Shown here: piece by piece, positions 45,021 to 55,425 of the stretch
Position numbering within the stretch: position 1 is the stretch's first letter
How the letters are laid out: every line of letters begins with the position of its first letter
Origin: Marinitoga aeolica
Lineage (GTDB): Bacteria; Thermotogota; Thermotogae; Petrotogales; Petrotogaceae
Reading direction: 5' to 3'
Assembly (NCBI RefSeq): GCF_029910535.1
Contig: NZ_CP069362.1
Coordinates: 1,860,001 to 1,924,000, forward strand
Length of the DNA: 64,000 nt
Notes under the pieces: generated by a model
What the model was told of the DNA's origin: nothing
Database searches by the model: none
The model's input: the letters and a program-made list of their open reading frames with translations, nothing else
Position numbers and translations under genes: made by a program

Positions 45021-47667
45021 ATTGAACATTTATTACCACATGATATTCAAATGATGTGTTGTCAGACCAATTATAAATAACCAGCTCTATTATATAAAAT
45101 CCAGAAGTATCAAAAATATAAGAAGGTATGGAATAACTAAGATCTGTCATGCTGAAATAAGGAGTACTGCTATCATAATCATCTGCTACTCTTATTCTAT
45201 TTTCCCAATCAAAATCTCCAGTAAAATCATCATATTTAAATACATTAATTTCTGCACCCTCATAATAAGGTAATGTATTATTTGGTATATTCCATGTGAA
45301 TTGAATGTTATCTCCTAAATTAAAAGTATCATTATTTAGAGGATTGGTTACTTCAAAAGTGTCAACAGGATACAATATTCCTAAATATAATGTGGCAGAA
45401 TCAACAAGTGTATTAGAGTAATCATAAACTTCCAGTGTATAATCACTATTTTCAAGATAAGAAGTATCTGTTATATCATAATATTCTTCATTATAGAAAT
45501 AATCTTCATCAATCCAGTATAAATCTGTTATATAATCATTATCTTTATATATTTCTGCATAACTAACGTTTTCAGGACTTGAAATGTGAGAATCAAATCT
45601 TAAAGCAATCTCTGGATATACATAACCATATTCATCTGGTATGGGTATTCTTGTAATTCCCTCCATTTTGAAATCAATTATATGAACGTTTGTAGAAGGT
45701 AATTCAGGAGGTTGAAAAATATTAGGATTCTCTATTATTATAGGGTTCTGAATTCCGCTGACTAAATCTCCAAAATGGGGATCTGGAAAATCAATTGTTA
45801 TTTTGCTGATTTTAGGTATTTCGCTATTAAGAGTCCCTTCCAGGGTTATATCTGGCAAATAACTTCCTAAATCATGAAAATCTTCAGTATTTTCAAAAAA
45901 TACAGCAGGATATAACATTATAGGTCCTCCGATATTAACAGGTGCATTAATATCTGTCATGAATAATTTTGTAATTTTACTATCCGATAATGTCCATAAA
46001 TCCATTAAATCCCTAGGACCAGATGTAGGATCGTGTGGGATAGATAAATAATCAGTTATAGAGTCATCTATAGCATATTTTATTGGAATATCTCTTGTTA
46101 TAAATGAATGTTGTATAGAAGAAACACGTGTTTCAAAATCACTTTCGGCTGTTAACATATTTCCAAAAATATTATCAATTAACTCCTGTTGAGAGATGAT
46201 ATTGTCATCTTTTGCCATATTTAATAATAATTCTGTGATAGAGGCATCAAAAGAATGATTTTCAAGTATATTTATAACTGTTGCTGTAGGTGTGAGATTA
46301 TATAAGAAAGGTATATTTCCATATCCATATATATTCTTTAAAATGAAATCTATCATGGAAACGAACCCTTCATCAATTAATAAATAATCATTTTCGTCAA
46401 ATACAGGTGTATATCCAGCCGTTACTGCACCATTATTACTTAATTGTTCTACTAAATCCCAATCGAGGATAGCATCACCAGGGGTATTAGAGTCAATCCC
46501 GATGAATTCAATATTTTCTATGTTAGACATATCGCCTAATATCAAATCTGAGTATATTCCTAAACTTTCCTTTTGTACAGTATTATCCATATAAGTTACA
46601 GTGGCTTCTATATGCAGTTCGGCATTATTTGTTATTACTCCATCATTATTCCAATCAAAATCGTTTATCATCCATTTAATATCTTCATATAGATAATCGT
46701 TCAGTTGCAGTTTTTCAGCATAAGTACCTAATTTTTCTAAAAGAGTTAATATGTCATTTTTAAAATCCGGAGGCATATTTATCAAATTTAATAATAATCC
46801 ATTAGGATCTTCATTGTTTAATGCCTCTAAAATAGAAGAAATATAATCTTCATGAGTTGAGATAGTATTTGATAAATTATGTATAAAGTTAGGTATATCT
46901 GTTAAGAAATAAGCTATATTACTATATGTTGGTGTAGAAATTGAATCTGGTATAGTAGAAGAATTTATAGTTATAGTTCCAAGAGGGGTTTCGGAATTTA
47001 TATTTTGACCATAATTAGCTGTAAAGATTGAGAAGTCTATAATATTAACATTCCAATCTTCTAATTTATAATCATAAATATCAGACCATATTCCTTTTTG
47101 AGAAATATTTAATGCCGGGCCAATATCAAATCTTGAAAACTCTTCAGGAACATTATCTCTCCACGGTTCCATACCGTAATAATATACAAAAGAAGCAAAA
47201 TCCGTTAGACCAACTTCTCCATCCAAATTAAAATCTCCTAAAAGTCCTCCCCATTTCCAATTATATGGATCAATATCATAATATTCTTTTGTGACAGAAT
47301 TTCGTGAATAATAATCTATATTTTCTACATTAAAAGAGTTAGAGTGGATTTTTAATAAAACTTCACCAGGTTTTACATTATCAGCAGTAGAAATTGCTAT
47401 TAATAGTTTACCTTCTTTGTTTTTTGTTATATTCATAAATTTATTTGGAATTTCAATGTTTTCTGCGTCAACCCCACTCAAAAGAAATTCAAAAGAATCA
47501 CCTTCAACCTTAGAAAGTATTAAAGAGTTATTGTTTTCATAAATTATATCAATAATATTTTTAATTTCTGTGTTTGCTTGCGTTTTATGTGTTTTTGTTT
47601 GTAGACAGCCAACTAATATAATTGATATTATCAATATACTTAAAATAAATTTTATATATTTTCTCAT
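45019..47667 (-). CDS. Dockerin-containing surface lipoprotein (third gene of cohesin/dockerin operon)
   Basis: An 882-residue lipoprotein with signal and lipobox IILVGC (Cys21). Residues 45-120 are a beta domain. Residues 140-220 are dockerin-like: the first EF-hand loop DFNLDGEVGLTDF (144-156) has all calcium-ligand positions, and the second (DYKLEDWNVNIIDF) is degenerate with one extra residue. A large domain (about 230-650) resembles that of the next lipoprotein (IPHDPTSG, FFENTEDFHDLGSYLPDI). Two beta-sandwich domains end the protein; there is no cohesin. In the operon series it could be the terminal member that docks on the cohesin of the 1542-residue protein (inference). Confidence 0.8.
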   Translation of the reverse strand: MRKYIKFILSILIISIILVGCLQTKTHKTQANTEIKNIIDIIYENNNSLILSKVEGDSFEFLLSGVDAENIEIPNKFMNITKNKEGKLLIAISTADNVKPGEVLLKIHSNSFNVENIDYYSRNSVTKEYYDIDPYNWKWGGLLGDFNLDGEVGLTDFASFVYYYGMEPWRDNVPEEFSRFDIGPALNISQKGIWSDIYDYKLEDWNVNIIDFSIFTANYGQNINSETPLGTITINSSTIPDSISTPTYSNIAYFLTDIPNFIHNLSNTISTHEDYISSILEALNNEDPNGLLLNLINMPPDFKNDILTLLEKLGTYAEKLQLNDYLYEDIKWMINDFDWNNDGVITNNAELHIEATVTYMDNTVQKESLGIYSDLILGDMSNIENIEFIGIDSNTPGDAILDWDLVEQLSNNGAVTAGYTPVFDENDYLLIDEGFVSMIDFILKNIYGYGNIPFLYNLTPTATVINILENHSFDASITELLLNMAKDDNIISQQELIDNIFGNMLTAESDFETRVSSIQHSFITRDIPIKYAIDDSITDYLSIPHDPTSGPRDLMDLWTLSDSKITKLFMTDINAPVNIGGPIMLYPAVFFENTEDFHDLGSYLPDITLEGTLNSEIPKISKITIDFPDPHFGDLVSGIQNPIIIENPNIFQPPELPSTNVHIIDFKMEGITRIPIPDEYGYVYPEIALRFDSHISSPENVSYAEIYKDNDYITDLYWIDEDYFYNEEYYDITDTSYLENSDYTLEVYDYSNTLVDSATLYLGILYPVDTFEVTNPLNNDTFNLGDNIQFTWNIPNNTLPYYEGAEINVFKYDDFTGDFDWENRIRVADDYDSSTPYFSMTDLSYSIPSYIFDTSGFYIIELVIYNWSDNTSFEYHVVINVQ

Positions 47668-47680
47668 ATCCTCACCCCCC

Positions 47681-50600
47681 TCACTCTGAAGTTACATTGA
47701 GAATATTTCCTACCTCAAGTTTTACAGGTGCAATATTCTCTTCGAAGGTTACATAAGCGTCAATGATGTTTATGTTAGTAAATATATTAGTGTATGTAGA
47801 ACTTATTGTGAACTTGGCTATATCTGTATTTGATAGATCTAAATTGTTATTTGAATATAGTGAGATAATTACTTCTAAATAATCTTCATTATTCCAATCA
47901 TCATGTCTCATAAAAGATTTGATAAAACTATTTTCAGAGTTAAGTATTATTGAACTGGAATCAATGCTTATAATTTCAGGATCTATTCTTAAATGTATTT
48001 CTAAACCATTAACATTACTAATATCAGGACCTTGAGTTCGTATAGTAAAAGTTGAATCTTGAGATAAATTGATTTGTTCTTTGTCAAAAGAAACAAAATT
48101 TCCATATAATGTGTCATCATAATAGAATGATTGAACAGGAGATATTATCATATTTTCACCATCATTAGCAATTATTGCATAATAATAAAGATCACCAAAC
48201 TGTTTATTATTAAATAACTCCCACATTCCTAATTCTACGGGAGAACCTGAAGGATGAATTAGATCATTTTCAAATGAATTTGGAATCACATATATTTCTC
48301 CCCATGAATTCATTATTAATATATAATATGTTATTTCTGAATTGCTTAAACTTGTAGCAACAAAAGAAATAGTATCAAGTGGAGTAGCTCTTTCTTTATT
48401 TGTTGGCCCTATAACATCTAACTCAATATTTTGATTGTTTAATATGTTAAAACTTCTTATAGGGGATTGATATTCTACATCATTTAAATAGTCATAAGTA
48501 CGTATATTCCATAAATATATTCCGTTTTTTAATTCAAGCGAATAAAAGTTATTTGGAGTATAATCTATTTCATCAATATGCCCTCGTACCGAATCTAAAA
48601 ACATATTTGCTGGAATAAAGTTAAATGAATAACCATCAATATTTTCAACATTACTCCATGAAAAATCAATATTTGTATAAGTAGCATTTGACAAAATAAT
48701 TTCACCATTTAAAGGAGTATATAAACCTATTTCATTTTCTTCTGGTGGATTCCACCAATCTTTTATTTCAAAATTAAATGTATCACTTATAATATTTCCA
48801 CTGTTATCTTTTACTCTCCAGAAATAGACTCCTGGATTGTTAAATGTAACTGTTGTCCAGTCATCACTGTTTTTATAATCTTCTGTGTATACAATATTAT
48901 TTTCATCATCTATAACTTCAAAGGTTAAATCTGTAATATTTGTGTCATTTAAATAATACCAATTTTTATGCCAGCCAAATGAAATTGTATAATAATCAAA
49001 TACAGCCATAGGTTCTGGATAATCTAATAATATATCAAATGGAGTTTCATTCACAAATAACCATCTGTGCTCTGTTTCTTCATAATTATCGGTATTTTCT
49101 TGTGGAATGGCAACCCACCATTTATAAATACCATCAGGCAAAGTTAATGTATAATTAAATGTCATTTCTCCTGTAATAGGGTCTGTATCTGTAGAGTAAT
49201 CAGTTGGAGTAATTAATGTATCATATGTCTCTTCCCAGGTATTAGTAGGTCGTACATGTAATTCAAAATTACCCGTGTAATCTGGATCATATCCCCATGT
49301 GAATTTTACATTATTTGTAGTAGCTTCACCATCCATAGGATGAATGGAATGTAGATTTAATAACCATATTTCTTCTTCTATTGAAAAATACCATATAGGA
49401 CTTTCAATATAGTCTGAATCATTAATATATGCACGTATTTTCCATTCATAAGATTTATTAGGAACAAATCCTGAAATAAAGGCTTCAGCTTCATAATTAC
49501 CGTAATCATCATGCCAATAAATATTTGTATTGGTTGTTGATTGCCATGTATCTGATTCTTCATCCTTATAGTATAATTCGAAAATATTAGAAATTCTTTC
49601 AGTTTGAAGATTATTAGTTCCCCATGCGAAATAGATTTCTATTGATGTAGTTCCAGGAGAAACAGGAATAAAGTCATAAGGCTCTATAGGATAAAAATAT
49701 GCATTTTCAACGACATTTCCTGCTTTAAAAGTATAATAATTACTATGTATTTCAATTGTTTCGAATGTTTCTGGATCTGTATAATAACCATCAACCCACC
49801 ATCCATATTTTCCATCTTCGATTATTTCGATGGTTGTGGAATTAATAGTTTCTTCACTTTCAATATATATACCTGTTCCATCAAGTTTTTCAAGGTGGAA
49901 TATATAATAATCAACATCAATAGGATTATCTTCACCATTTTCTGAATTAAATGCCTGCCAGCTAAATGTGATGTCTGTAGGTGTTTCGGAGAAATCAGTT
50001 TCATCTAAAGGATTTATAAGGTCTATATAATAATATATATTCTTTAAAAATACACTGAACCAGTATGGATTTTCTGGATATATTTTTTCAATCTTTCCAT
50101 TACCAAAATCAGCATATCCTATAACTGCCCAGAAGTAATCGCCTTCATCCAATTGTAGAGTTATTTGAGTGTTGGAAGTTTTAGCAAATATAAGCAAATC
50201 CTGAGAAGGTATATTACCTTCAATATAATTCCATACATTATCTTCATTTCTGTCAACTATTATTTCATAGGTTATAGTTGCGTTTAAATCTGGTGAAGGA
50301 TACCATTTAAATGTGACTGAAGTTCCTATAACAGTAATGTCTTCTTGATGAATGAAATATTCTTTTTTCCCAAATTCTTCAAGATTTATAGTAAGGGTTG
50401 CAGGTAACCCTTCAATCAAACCTTTAAATGTTGGATCAGGTAATTCTATCAAAAGATTGGTAGAGTCGAATGTTGAAATAATAGAAATATCAGGGAGAAA
50501 AATATTTAGATCTGAAAAATCTTCAGGGTTATTGAAAAATACTCCTGGATGCAATGTAAAGTATTCATTATATCCAAGTGGAATATCAACTCCCTCAGCG

Positions 50601-52309
50601 GGATTATTTATTAAATTGGCCATTTTTTCTGTTTCGTGCAATAAATTCATGGACATTTCAAAATCATTTTTGAGAATAGGAGGTTTTTCTCCAGAGGTAG
50701 GATCATGTGGTTGAACGATGTAATCCATAACTTTATCTTCAAATAGCATTTTAATTAAATCATGAAAAGAGGAGAGATCATTTTTTATGTGATTAATTAA
50801 CTCAATAGATTTTGTAAAATCTTTAAATTTTAGCATATTTCCAAAGATTGATGCTTGTAATTCGCTGCCTAATATTTTTTGAGAATCAGAAGGTGGTGGA
50901 TTTTGCAATAAAGTCAATAAAAGTTCAGGTATATATTGTGTTAAATCTTCATTGTTATTAATAGCATTTTTTATATTAATTGAAGGATCACTTAAATCAT
51001 ATATAAATAATGCTTTTCCAATAATTCCTAATATTTTACTGAAAACACTCATTCCAGCGGCGGTACCTTCGTCTACTAATAGATAATCATTATCGTTAAA
51101 TTCAGGAATATAATTTTCATCAATATTCCCCAAGAACATATCATAATCAAATATAGCATCACCTCCAGTTTGATCAATCTCAATTGACTTAGGAGGACCA
51201 TCTAAAGTAAAAATATCATAGAAAGGAATTGATATATCTGAACCATCATGAGTTATTACTTTAAATTTTAAAGGAGAAGTATTTTCAATGTTACCATCTA
51301 AATCCCAATCAAAATTATTAATTTCATACTTAATATCTTCATATAAATATCCATCTTTTACAACACCAACAAGATTTGAAAAATCATTTATATCTTCTAT
51401 AATGTTTAAAACTGCTGTTTCTGTGGCATCAGAAATATTGACAACATATTTCAATAATGATGTTGGTGAAGGATTTTCCGTTGCTAAAAGATTTATTAAA
51501 TCACCATTCTGAGAAATAAAATTCAATATTTCCGAATAAATATTATAAATTTTTATAAGTCCTGTGACAACATTCATTTCCGTTTCATCGGCTATAGTTG
51601 ATGGGTCAGTATTACTGTTTACAACAATAGTTGATTGTGGAGAGAAAATATCAATATCATAATTTGCTGCAAAAATAGAAAAATCAGCTAAGCTAATTCT
51701 CCCATCAGGTTTTGCTAAATCAAATACATTATTCCATATGCCTTTATGAGCAAAATTTTCTGCGGGACCAATATCTGCTAAATCAAAGTCTTTCATATTG
51801 CCATAAAAATCTTTTCTTTCCTGACCGTAAAAAGTAGTGAAACTTGAAAAATCACTAATACTAACTTTACCATCGAAATTAAAATCACCAAGCAACCCAA
51901 AAGAAATGCCTTTATCATACATCGTGTCTTCGTCGAAGTTTTTAGAAACCACATATCTGTTATATATTTCAACATGTTTAATATCCGGTTTTTTACTCTT
52001 TATTTTCATTAAGACAGTGCCAGGGTTTATCAATTTTGGAGAAGAAATGGCGATTTTCAATCCATCATTATTTTTTATTATTTTTAAAAAATCTGGTGGT
52101 ATATATATATTTTCTTTATCAATATTTTTTATTGTAAATTCAAAAGAATCTGCTTTTGTATTTGATTTTATAATATATTCATCATTAATTTTTTCTATAG
52201 TTATAGAGCCTCTATTATTTTCAATAGCATCTATTTTTTTGAAATTAAAACATGAAGATAGAGTTAATACAATAATAATTAATATTAAAAAAATTTTTTT
52301 ATTCTTCAT
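47681..52309 (-). CDS. Giant lipoprotein with dockerin, FN3-like repeats and C-terminal cohesin
   Basis: A 1542-residue lipoprotein (lipobox LTLSSC, Cys20). Residues 30-120 are a beta domain and 138-220 dockerin-like (DFNFDGKVSISDF at 142-154; second loop DLAKPDGRISLADF degenerate). Residues about 230-650 are a domain shared with the 882-residue protein (PHDPTSG, FFNNPEDFSDLNIFLPDI). Roughly seven FN3-like repeats follow (about 660-1400; F.W...., YFWRVKD, YEWKIRAY). The C-terminal module (about 1405-1542) is cohesin-like: VNGLEIHLRIDPEIISIDSS and a final GNILNVTSE. Having both modules, it can act as an adaptor. Gaps to both neighbours are 12-13 bp, each with GGGGGTGA ribosome sites. Confidence 0.8.
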   Translation of the reverse strand: MKNKKIFLILIIIVLTLSSCFNFKKIDAIENNRGSITIEKINDEYIIKSNTKADSFEFTIKNIDKENIYIPPDFLKIIKNNDGLKIAISSPKLINPGTVLMKIKSKKPDIKHVEIYNRYVVSKNFDEDTMYDKGISFGLLGDFNFDGKVSISDFSSFTTFYGQERKDFYGNMKDFDLADIGPAENFAHKGIWNNVFDLAKPDGRISLADFSIFAANYDIDIFSPQSTIVVNSNTDPSTIADETEMNVVTGLIKIYNIYSEILNFISQNGDLINLLATENPSPTSLLKYVVNISDATETAVLNIIEDINDFSNLVGVVKDGYLYEDIKYEINNFDWDLDGNIENTSPLKFKVITHDGSDISIPFYDIFTLDGPPKSIEIDQTGGDAIFDYDMFLGNIDENYIPEFNDNDYLLVDEGTAAGMSVFSKILGIIGKALFIYDLSDPSINIKNAINNNEDLTQYIPELLLTLLQNPPPSDSQKILGSELQASIFGNMLKFKDFTKSIELINHIKNDLSSFHDLIKMLFEDKVMDYIVQPHDPTSGEKPPILKNDFEMSMNLLHETEKMANLINNPAEGVDIPLGYNEYFTLHPGVFFNNPEDFSDLNIFLPDISIISTFDSTNLLIELPDPTFKGLIEGLPATLTINLEEFGKKEYFIHQEDITVIGTSVTFKWYPSPDLNATITYEIIVDRNEDNVWNYIEGNIPSQDLLIFAKTSNTQITLQLDEGDYFWAVIGYADFGNGKIEKIYPENPYWFSVFLKNIYYYIDLINPLDETDFSETPTDITFSWQAFNSENGEDNPIDVDYYIFHLEKLDGTGIYIESEETINSTTIEIIEDGKYGWWVDGYYTDPETFETIEIHSNYYTFKAGNVVENAYFYPIEPYDFIPVSPGTTSIEIYFAWGTNNLQTERISNIFELYYKDEESDTWQSTTNTNIYWHDDYGNYEAEAFISGFVPNKSYEWKIRAYINDSDYIESPIWYFSIEEEIWLLNLHSIHPMDGEATTNNVKFTWGYDPDYTGNFELHVRPTNTWEETYDTLITPTDYSTDTDPITGEMTFNYTLTLPDGIYKWWVAIPQENTDNYEETEHRWLFVNETPFDILLDYPEPMAVFDYYTISFGWHKNWYYLNDTNITDLTFEVIDDENNIVYTEDYKNSDDWTTVTFNNPGVYFWRVKDNSGNIISDTFNFEIKDWWNPPEENEIGLYTPLNGEIILSNATYTNIDFSWSNVENIDGYSFNFIPANMFLDSVRGHIDEIDYTPNNFYSLELKNGIYLWNIRTYDYLNDVEYQSPIRSFNILNNQNIELDVIGPTNKERATPLDTISFVATSLSNSEITYYILIMNSWGEIYVIPNSFENDLIHPSGSPVELGMWELFNNKQFGDLYYYAIIANDGENMIISPVQSFYYDDTLYGNFVSFDKEQINLSQDSTFTIRTQGPDISNVNGLEIHLRIDPEIISIDSSSIILNSENSFIKSFMRHDDWNNEDYLEVIISLYSNNNLDLSNTDIAKFTISSTYTNIFTNINIIDAYVTFEENIAPVKLEVGNILNVTSE

Positions 52310-52321
52310 AATCTCACCCCC

Positions 52322-54322
52322 TTACTCTGATACGGTGACTGTTATTGGGCCACCGATTGTGAATATTATTTCTGGTTCATTAGGACCGTATATATATGTT
52401 GATTTTTCAAATTTTATAATTGTTTCTCCGTTATTTATTGGTGTAAAGTTGATTGTAATAATATTTTCAGGTAATTCGAAATTACCATTTAAAGAAATTA
52501 TAGTGAAAATGAACTCATTATGATCAGGATATTCAATTATCTTCTTAATAGGAAGGAATTTATTATTATCATTAAAAATATTATTTATTACACAATCTTG
52601 TGTGTCTATATTTATAAATTCAGGATTATATCCGAATCTTATATCAAATCCATAAATATTGTCAGTAAATGATGTTTTTAATGTAAAAGAAGATTGTGTA
52701 TTGATTGATGTATGTATTTCTATAGGGTTAAAGTAAAGGTCTGGTAATTCCCCTTCTTCTTTTTTTACAAATTCAAAACTCCATACTGGTCCTGGAATTA
52801 CATACATATCATCTTTTGCAACTATTCTCCAGTAATATGTGGATGAATAATCTAGTTCAATGTTTTCCAGATATTTGTTCTTTAAATTATATTTGGTATA
52901 TTTATTTTTAATAAGATTCTCCACATCTGATTTAACATCTGAAATATAGAAATCGAAGTTTAAAGGAGTTCCTTCAGGATCATATGCGTTCCATTCAAAA
53001 GATACAGTAGTTCCAACAACAGTAGGAATATCTGGTTTATGAAAATCACTTATGACAGGTGGTTTGTTTTGAGAAGAAATAGAGAATTTTCGAATCTCAC
53101 TTTTTACTGGAGGATTTATTTTATCTGAAACGTGAACTTGCCAGTAAAATTCTCCTGACTCTGAAAGTTTATAAGAATATTTTATTTCTTTATTTTGCAT
53201 ATTATCCATAGATAAAACTTCACTCATATTTGTTATAGTTTTTCCAATTAATAATTTATAATTGAGTGTAGAATTATCGGTATCTGTTGCTATCCATCTA
53301 AATTCAATGTCATTTGTATCAAAAGTTGCATTATCTAAAGGCGAAATTAATGAAATTACTGGAGGAGAATTTGGTGGCGGATTATATGTAAATGAACTAA
53401 TATTAGATTCTGTTGTTTCTTTACCATCTGAAACTAGAACTTGCCAGTAATATAAGCCTGTTGATTCAAGTGAATAGGAATATGTATTTTTATTATAATT
53501 AGATACTATATTTGTAAAACTATTATGAGACTTTCCAAGGAATAAATCAAAAGTAAGGGGATCTTTATCGGTATCAGATGCTTCCCAGGTAAATATTACT
53601 TCAGAGTTTTCTAAAGTTACTCCATTAATAGGTTCTTTTAGTACGATAGTTGGCTTATGGTTTATTGTAGAATCTGAAGTTGGTTCATAATCAAATGTTG
53701 GAGCTTCTAATACCATTATTTTATGTTCGATATTTGGTTCATCCCAGAGTTCGATTTTCCATTGATATTGTCCTTTTATTGGAGGTTCATATGTATATGT
53801 ATTATCTGTTAGTGGAACATCGTTTAATTTAATAAAACTGTTACCTACATACTTGAGATAAATATTATAATAGATAGTATCATTTTCAACATCATTTGCA
53901 TTCCATTCGAAGTCAACTTTTTGTGTTTTAACGATCTGATTATCAATAGGTGATATATATCCTATAAAGGTAGGAGGATTATTTTCGGTTGGTTCTAATA
54001 ACACCTCTACTGTTCTACTTTCATTAGGATATACTTTGACATTACCGTTTGTGGGAAAATAATTTAATTTTGTGACTTCATAATTATATTCTCCTTCTGC
54101 TAAAGTGAAATTATATTCTCCGTTTTCATCTGTAAAAGCTGAAACTTTTAAAGCACCATTTTGAGTTATTTTGATTTGAGCTCCAGAAATAGGTTCTTCT
54201 GAAATTTTATCTTTTACTATAAATTTTAGGGTTCCTTCCTTAACAGGTTGTAGCCTTTCGCATGAAAATAGAAAAAATGAAGAAATTAGAATTAAAATCA
54301 AAATAAATAACTTTTTTCCCAT
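52322..54322 (-). CDS. Cohesin-containing surface lipoprotein (first gene of the operon)
   Basis: A 666-residue lipoprotein (lipobox FLFSC, Cys21). Residues about 30-112 are a carboxypeptidase-regulatory-like beta domain (GTLKFIVKDKISEEPISGAQ, FTDENGEYNFTLAEGEYNYE). Four to five FN3-like repeats follow (about 113-535; PPVISLISPLDNATFDTNDI, FYWQVHVSD). The C-terminal module (about 545-666) is cohesin-like: IYGFDIRFGYNPEFINIDTQ and a final GGPITVTVSE. It has no dockerin. Type of cohesin cannot be assigned. Likely membrane-anchored receptor for the dockerin of the next protein. Confidence 0.78.
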   Translation of the reverse strand: MGKKLFILILILISSFFLFSCERLQPVKEGTLKFIVKDKISEEPISGAQIKITQNGALKVSAFTDENGEYNFTLAEGEYNYEVTKLNYFPTNGNVKVYPNESRTVEVLLEPTENNPPTFIGYISPIDNQIVKTQKVDFEWNANDVENDTIYYNIYLKYVGNSFIKLNDVPLTDNTYTYEPPIKGQYQWKIELWDEPNIEHKIMVLEAPTFDYEPTSDSTINHKPTIVLKEPINGVTLENSEVIFTWEASDTDKDPLTFDLFLGKSHNSFTNIVSNYNKNTYSYSLESTGLYYWQVLVSDGKETTESNISSFTYNPPPNSPPVISLISPLDNATFDTNDIEFRWIATDTDNSTLNYKLLIGKTITNMSEVLSMDNMQNKEIKYSYKLSESGEFYWQVHVSDKINPPVKSEIRKFSISSQNKPPVISDFHKPDIPTVVGTTVSFEWNAYDPEGTPLNFDFYISDVKSDVENLIKNKYTKYNLKNKYLENIELDYSSTYYWRIVAKDDMYVIPGPVWSFEFVKKEEGELPDLYFNPIEIHTSINTQSSFTLKTSFTDNIYGFDIRFGYNPEFINIDTQDCVINNIFNDNNKFLPIKKIIEYPDHNEFIFTIISLNGNFELPENIITINFTPINNGETIIKFEKSTYIYGPNEPEIIFTIGGPITVTVSE

Positions 54323-54389
54323 GTTTTCACCCCCTATATTAATTTATTTTTAAAACAATATTAACCTTATAAGTATTTAGACAGCTTTT

Positions 54390-54419
54390 ATTATAGAAAG
54401 TTCGTTAATAAAAAGTAAA
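54390..54419 (-). promoter_or_regulatory. Putative promoter of the cohesin/dockerin operon
   Basis: On the minus strand TTTACT (54419-54414), 18 bp, TATAAT (54395-54390), about 65 bp before the first gene. Confidence 0.45.
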
Positions 54420-54487
54420 AATTGAACTTTTTTATATTGATTTAGTCTAAAACAAGTGAGGATATTATATAAAGGGAGGGAGCCCTG

Positions 54488-55300
54488 ATGAGAATTGGTA
54501 ATAATTATTTGAATCAAACGAACAGATTATCAAATTTATCAAATTTATTGCTACAGAGATCTCAACAGCTTGCAAGTGGAAATAGATTGGTTAATGCAGC
54601 AGTGGATCCTGCGGGATTTACTATAGCCCAAAGGTTAAATACACAGTTTAGATCGGCATATCAGGCTGTAAGAGATATTTATGATGGAATTGGAGCATTG
54701 AATGTAGCAGATCAAGGTGTTTCATCAATTCAAGATACATTAAACAGGATGAAAGAGTTGGCTACAAGAGCAGCAAATGATACTTTGCCAGAAGAAGCAA
54801 GGAGTGCAATTCAAGAAGAATTTAATCAATTAAAACAGGGAATTACTGACACTGTAAGAGAAACACAATATAATAATCAGCAGTTGTTAAATGGGGAGTT
54901 TAATGCAGAGCTTCCATTGGATACAACGGGGAAAAACAATTTAAATGTTGAAATTCAAGACATGAGACCAGATGCACTTAATTTGGAAAATATAAATTTA
55001 ACTACTCAAGAAGGAGCGGAAAATGCGTTAAATACATTGGAGAATGCTTTAGACCAGGTAAATGGTACAAGAACTCAGATTGGTTCATATGTGAATAGAT
55101 TGGGAAAAGCGGCAGAAAATCTTTTAAATACAGCTGAAAATGCTGGAACAGGTGAAGAAAGAATAGCAGGAGCAGATATGGCAAGGACAATGGCAGAATA
55201 CATGCGAAATCAGAATTTACGACAAATGACATCTATGTTATTAGGTCAAACTGGCCAGTTAAATGCAGCATCTGTTTTAAATATCTTACAATCCCCATAA
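54488..55300 (+). CDS. Flagellin (minimal, D0-D1 only)
   Basis: A 270-residue flagellin starting MRIGNNYLNQTNRLSNLSNL. It has the conserved N-terminal region (about 1-140: LASGNRLVNAAVDPAGFTIA, LNVADQGVSSIQDTL, MKELATRAANDTL) and the C-terminal coiled-coil region (about 175-270) ending ASVLNILQSP. Only about 35 residues join them, so the outer D2-D3 domains are absent. It polymerises into the flagellar filament after type III export. GGGAGGGAG site and a good terminator; no flagellar genes beside it. A sigma-28 promoter was looked for and not found. Confidence 0.95.
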   Translation: MRIGNNYLNQTNRLSNLSNLLLQRSQQLASGNRLVNAAVDPAGFTIAQRLNTQFRSAYQAVRDIYDGIGALNVADQGVSSIQDTLNRMKELATRAANDTLPEEARSAIQEEFNQLKQGITDTVRETQYNNQQLLNGEFNAELPLDTTGKNNLNVEIQDMRPDALNLENINLTTQEGAENALNTLENALDQVNGTRTQIGSYVNRLGKAAENLLNTAENAGTGEERIAGADMARTMAEYMRNQNLRQMTSMLLGQTGQLNAASVLNILQSP

Positions 55301-55309
55301 TTAATTAAC

Positions 55310-55333
55310 TAACGGGGCCAAAAGGCCCCGGTT
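55310..55333 (+). terminator. Terminator of the flagellin gene
   Basis: TAACGGGGCC-AAAA-GGCCCCGGTTA stem-loop 10 bp after the stop; no long T run. Confidence 0.8.
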
Positions 55334-55425
55334 AATCAATGATTTTTGTTTATTATTGATAATAAAAAAATTTAATTTTATATGTGTATGTAATCAATAA
55401 GGGCAGGAGCATTTAATTCTTGCCT

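Noticed and set aside
45019-54322. Cellulosome locus
   Set aside because: Cohesin- and dockerin-like modules are present, but there is no glycoside hydrolase, no CBM-bearing scaffoldin with repeated cohesins and all proteins are lipoproteins.
54414-54450. Sigma-28 promoter before flagellin
   Set aside because: TAAA is present, but at the right distance there is only ATTGATTT, too unlike GCCGATAA to support a call.
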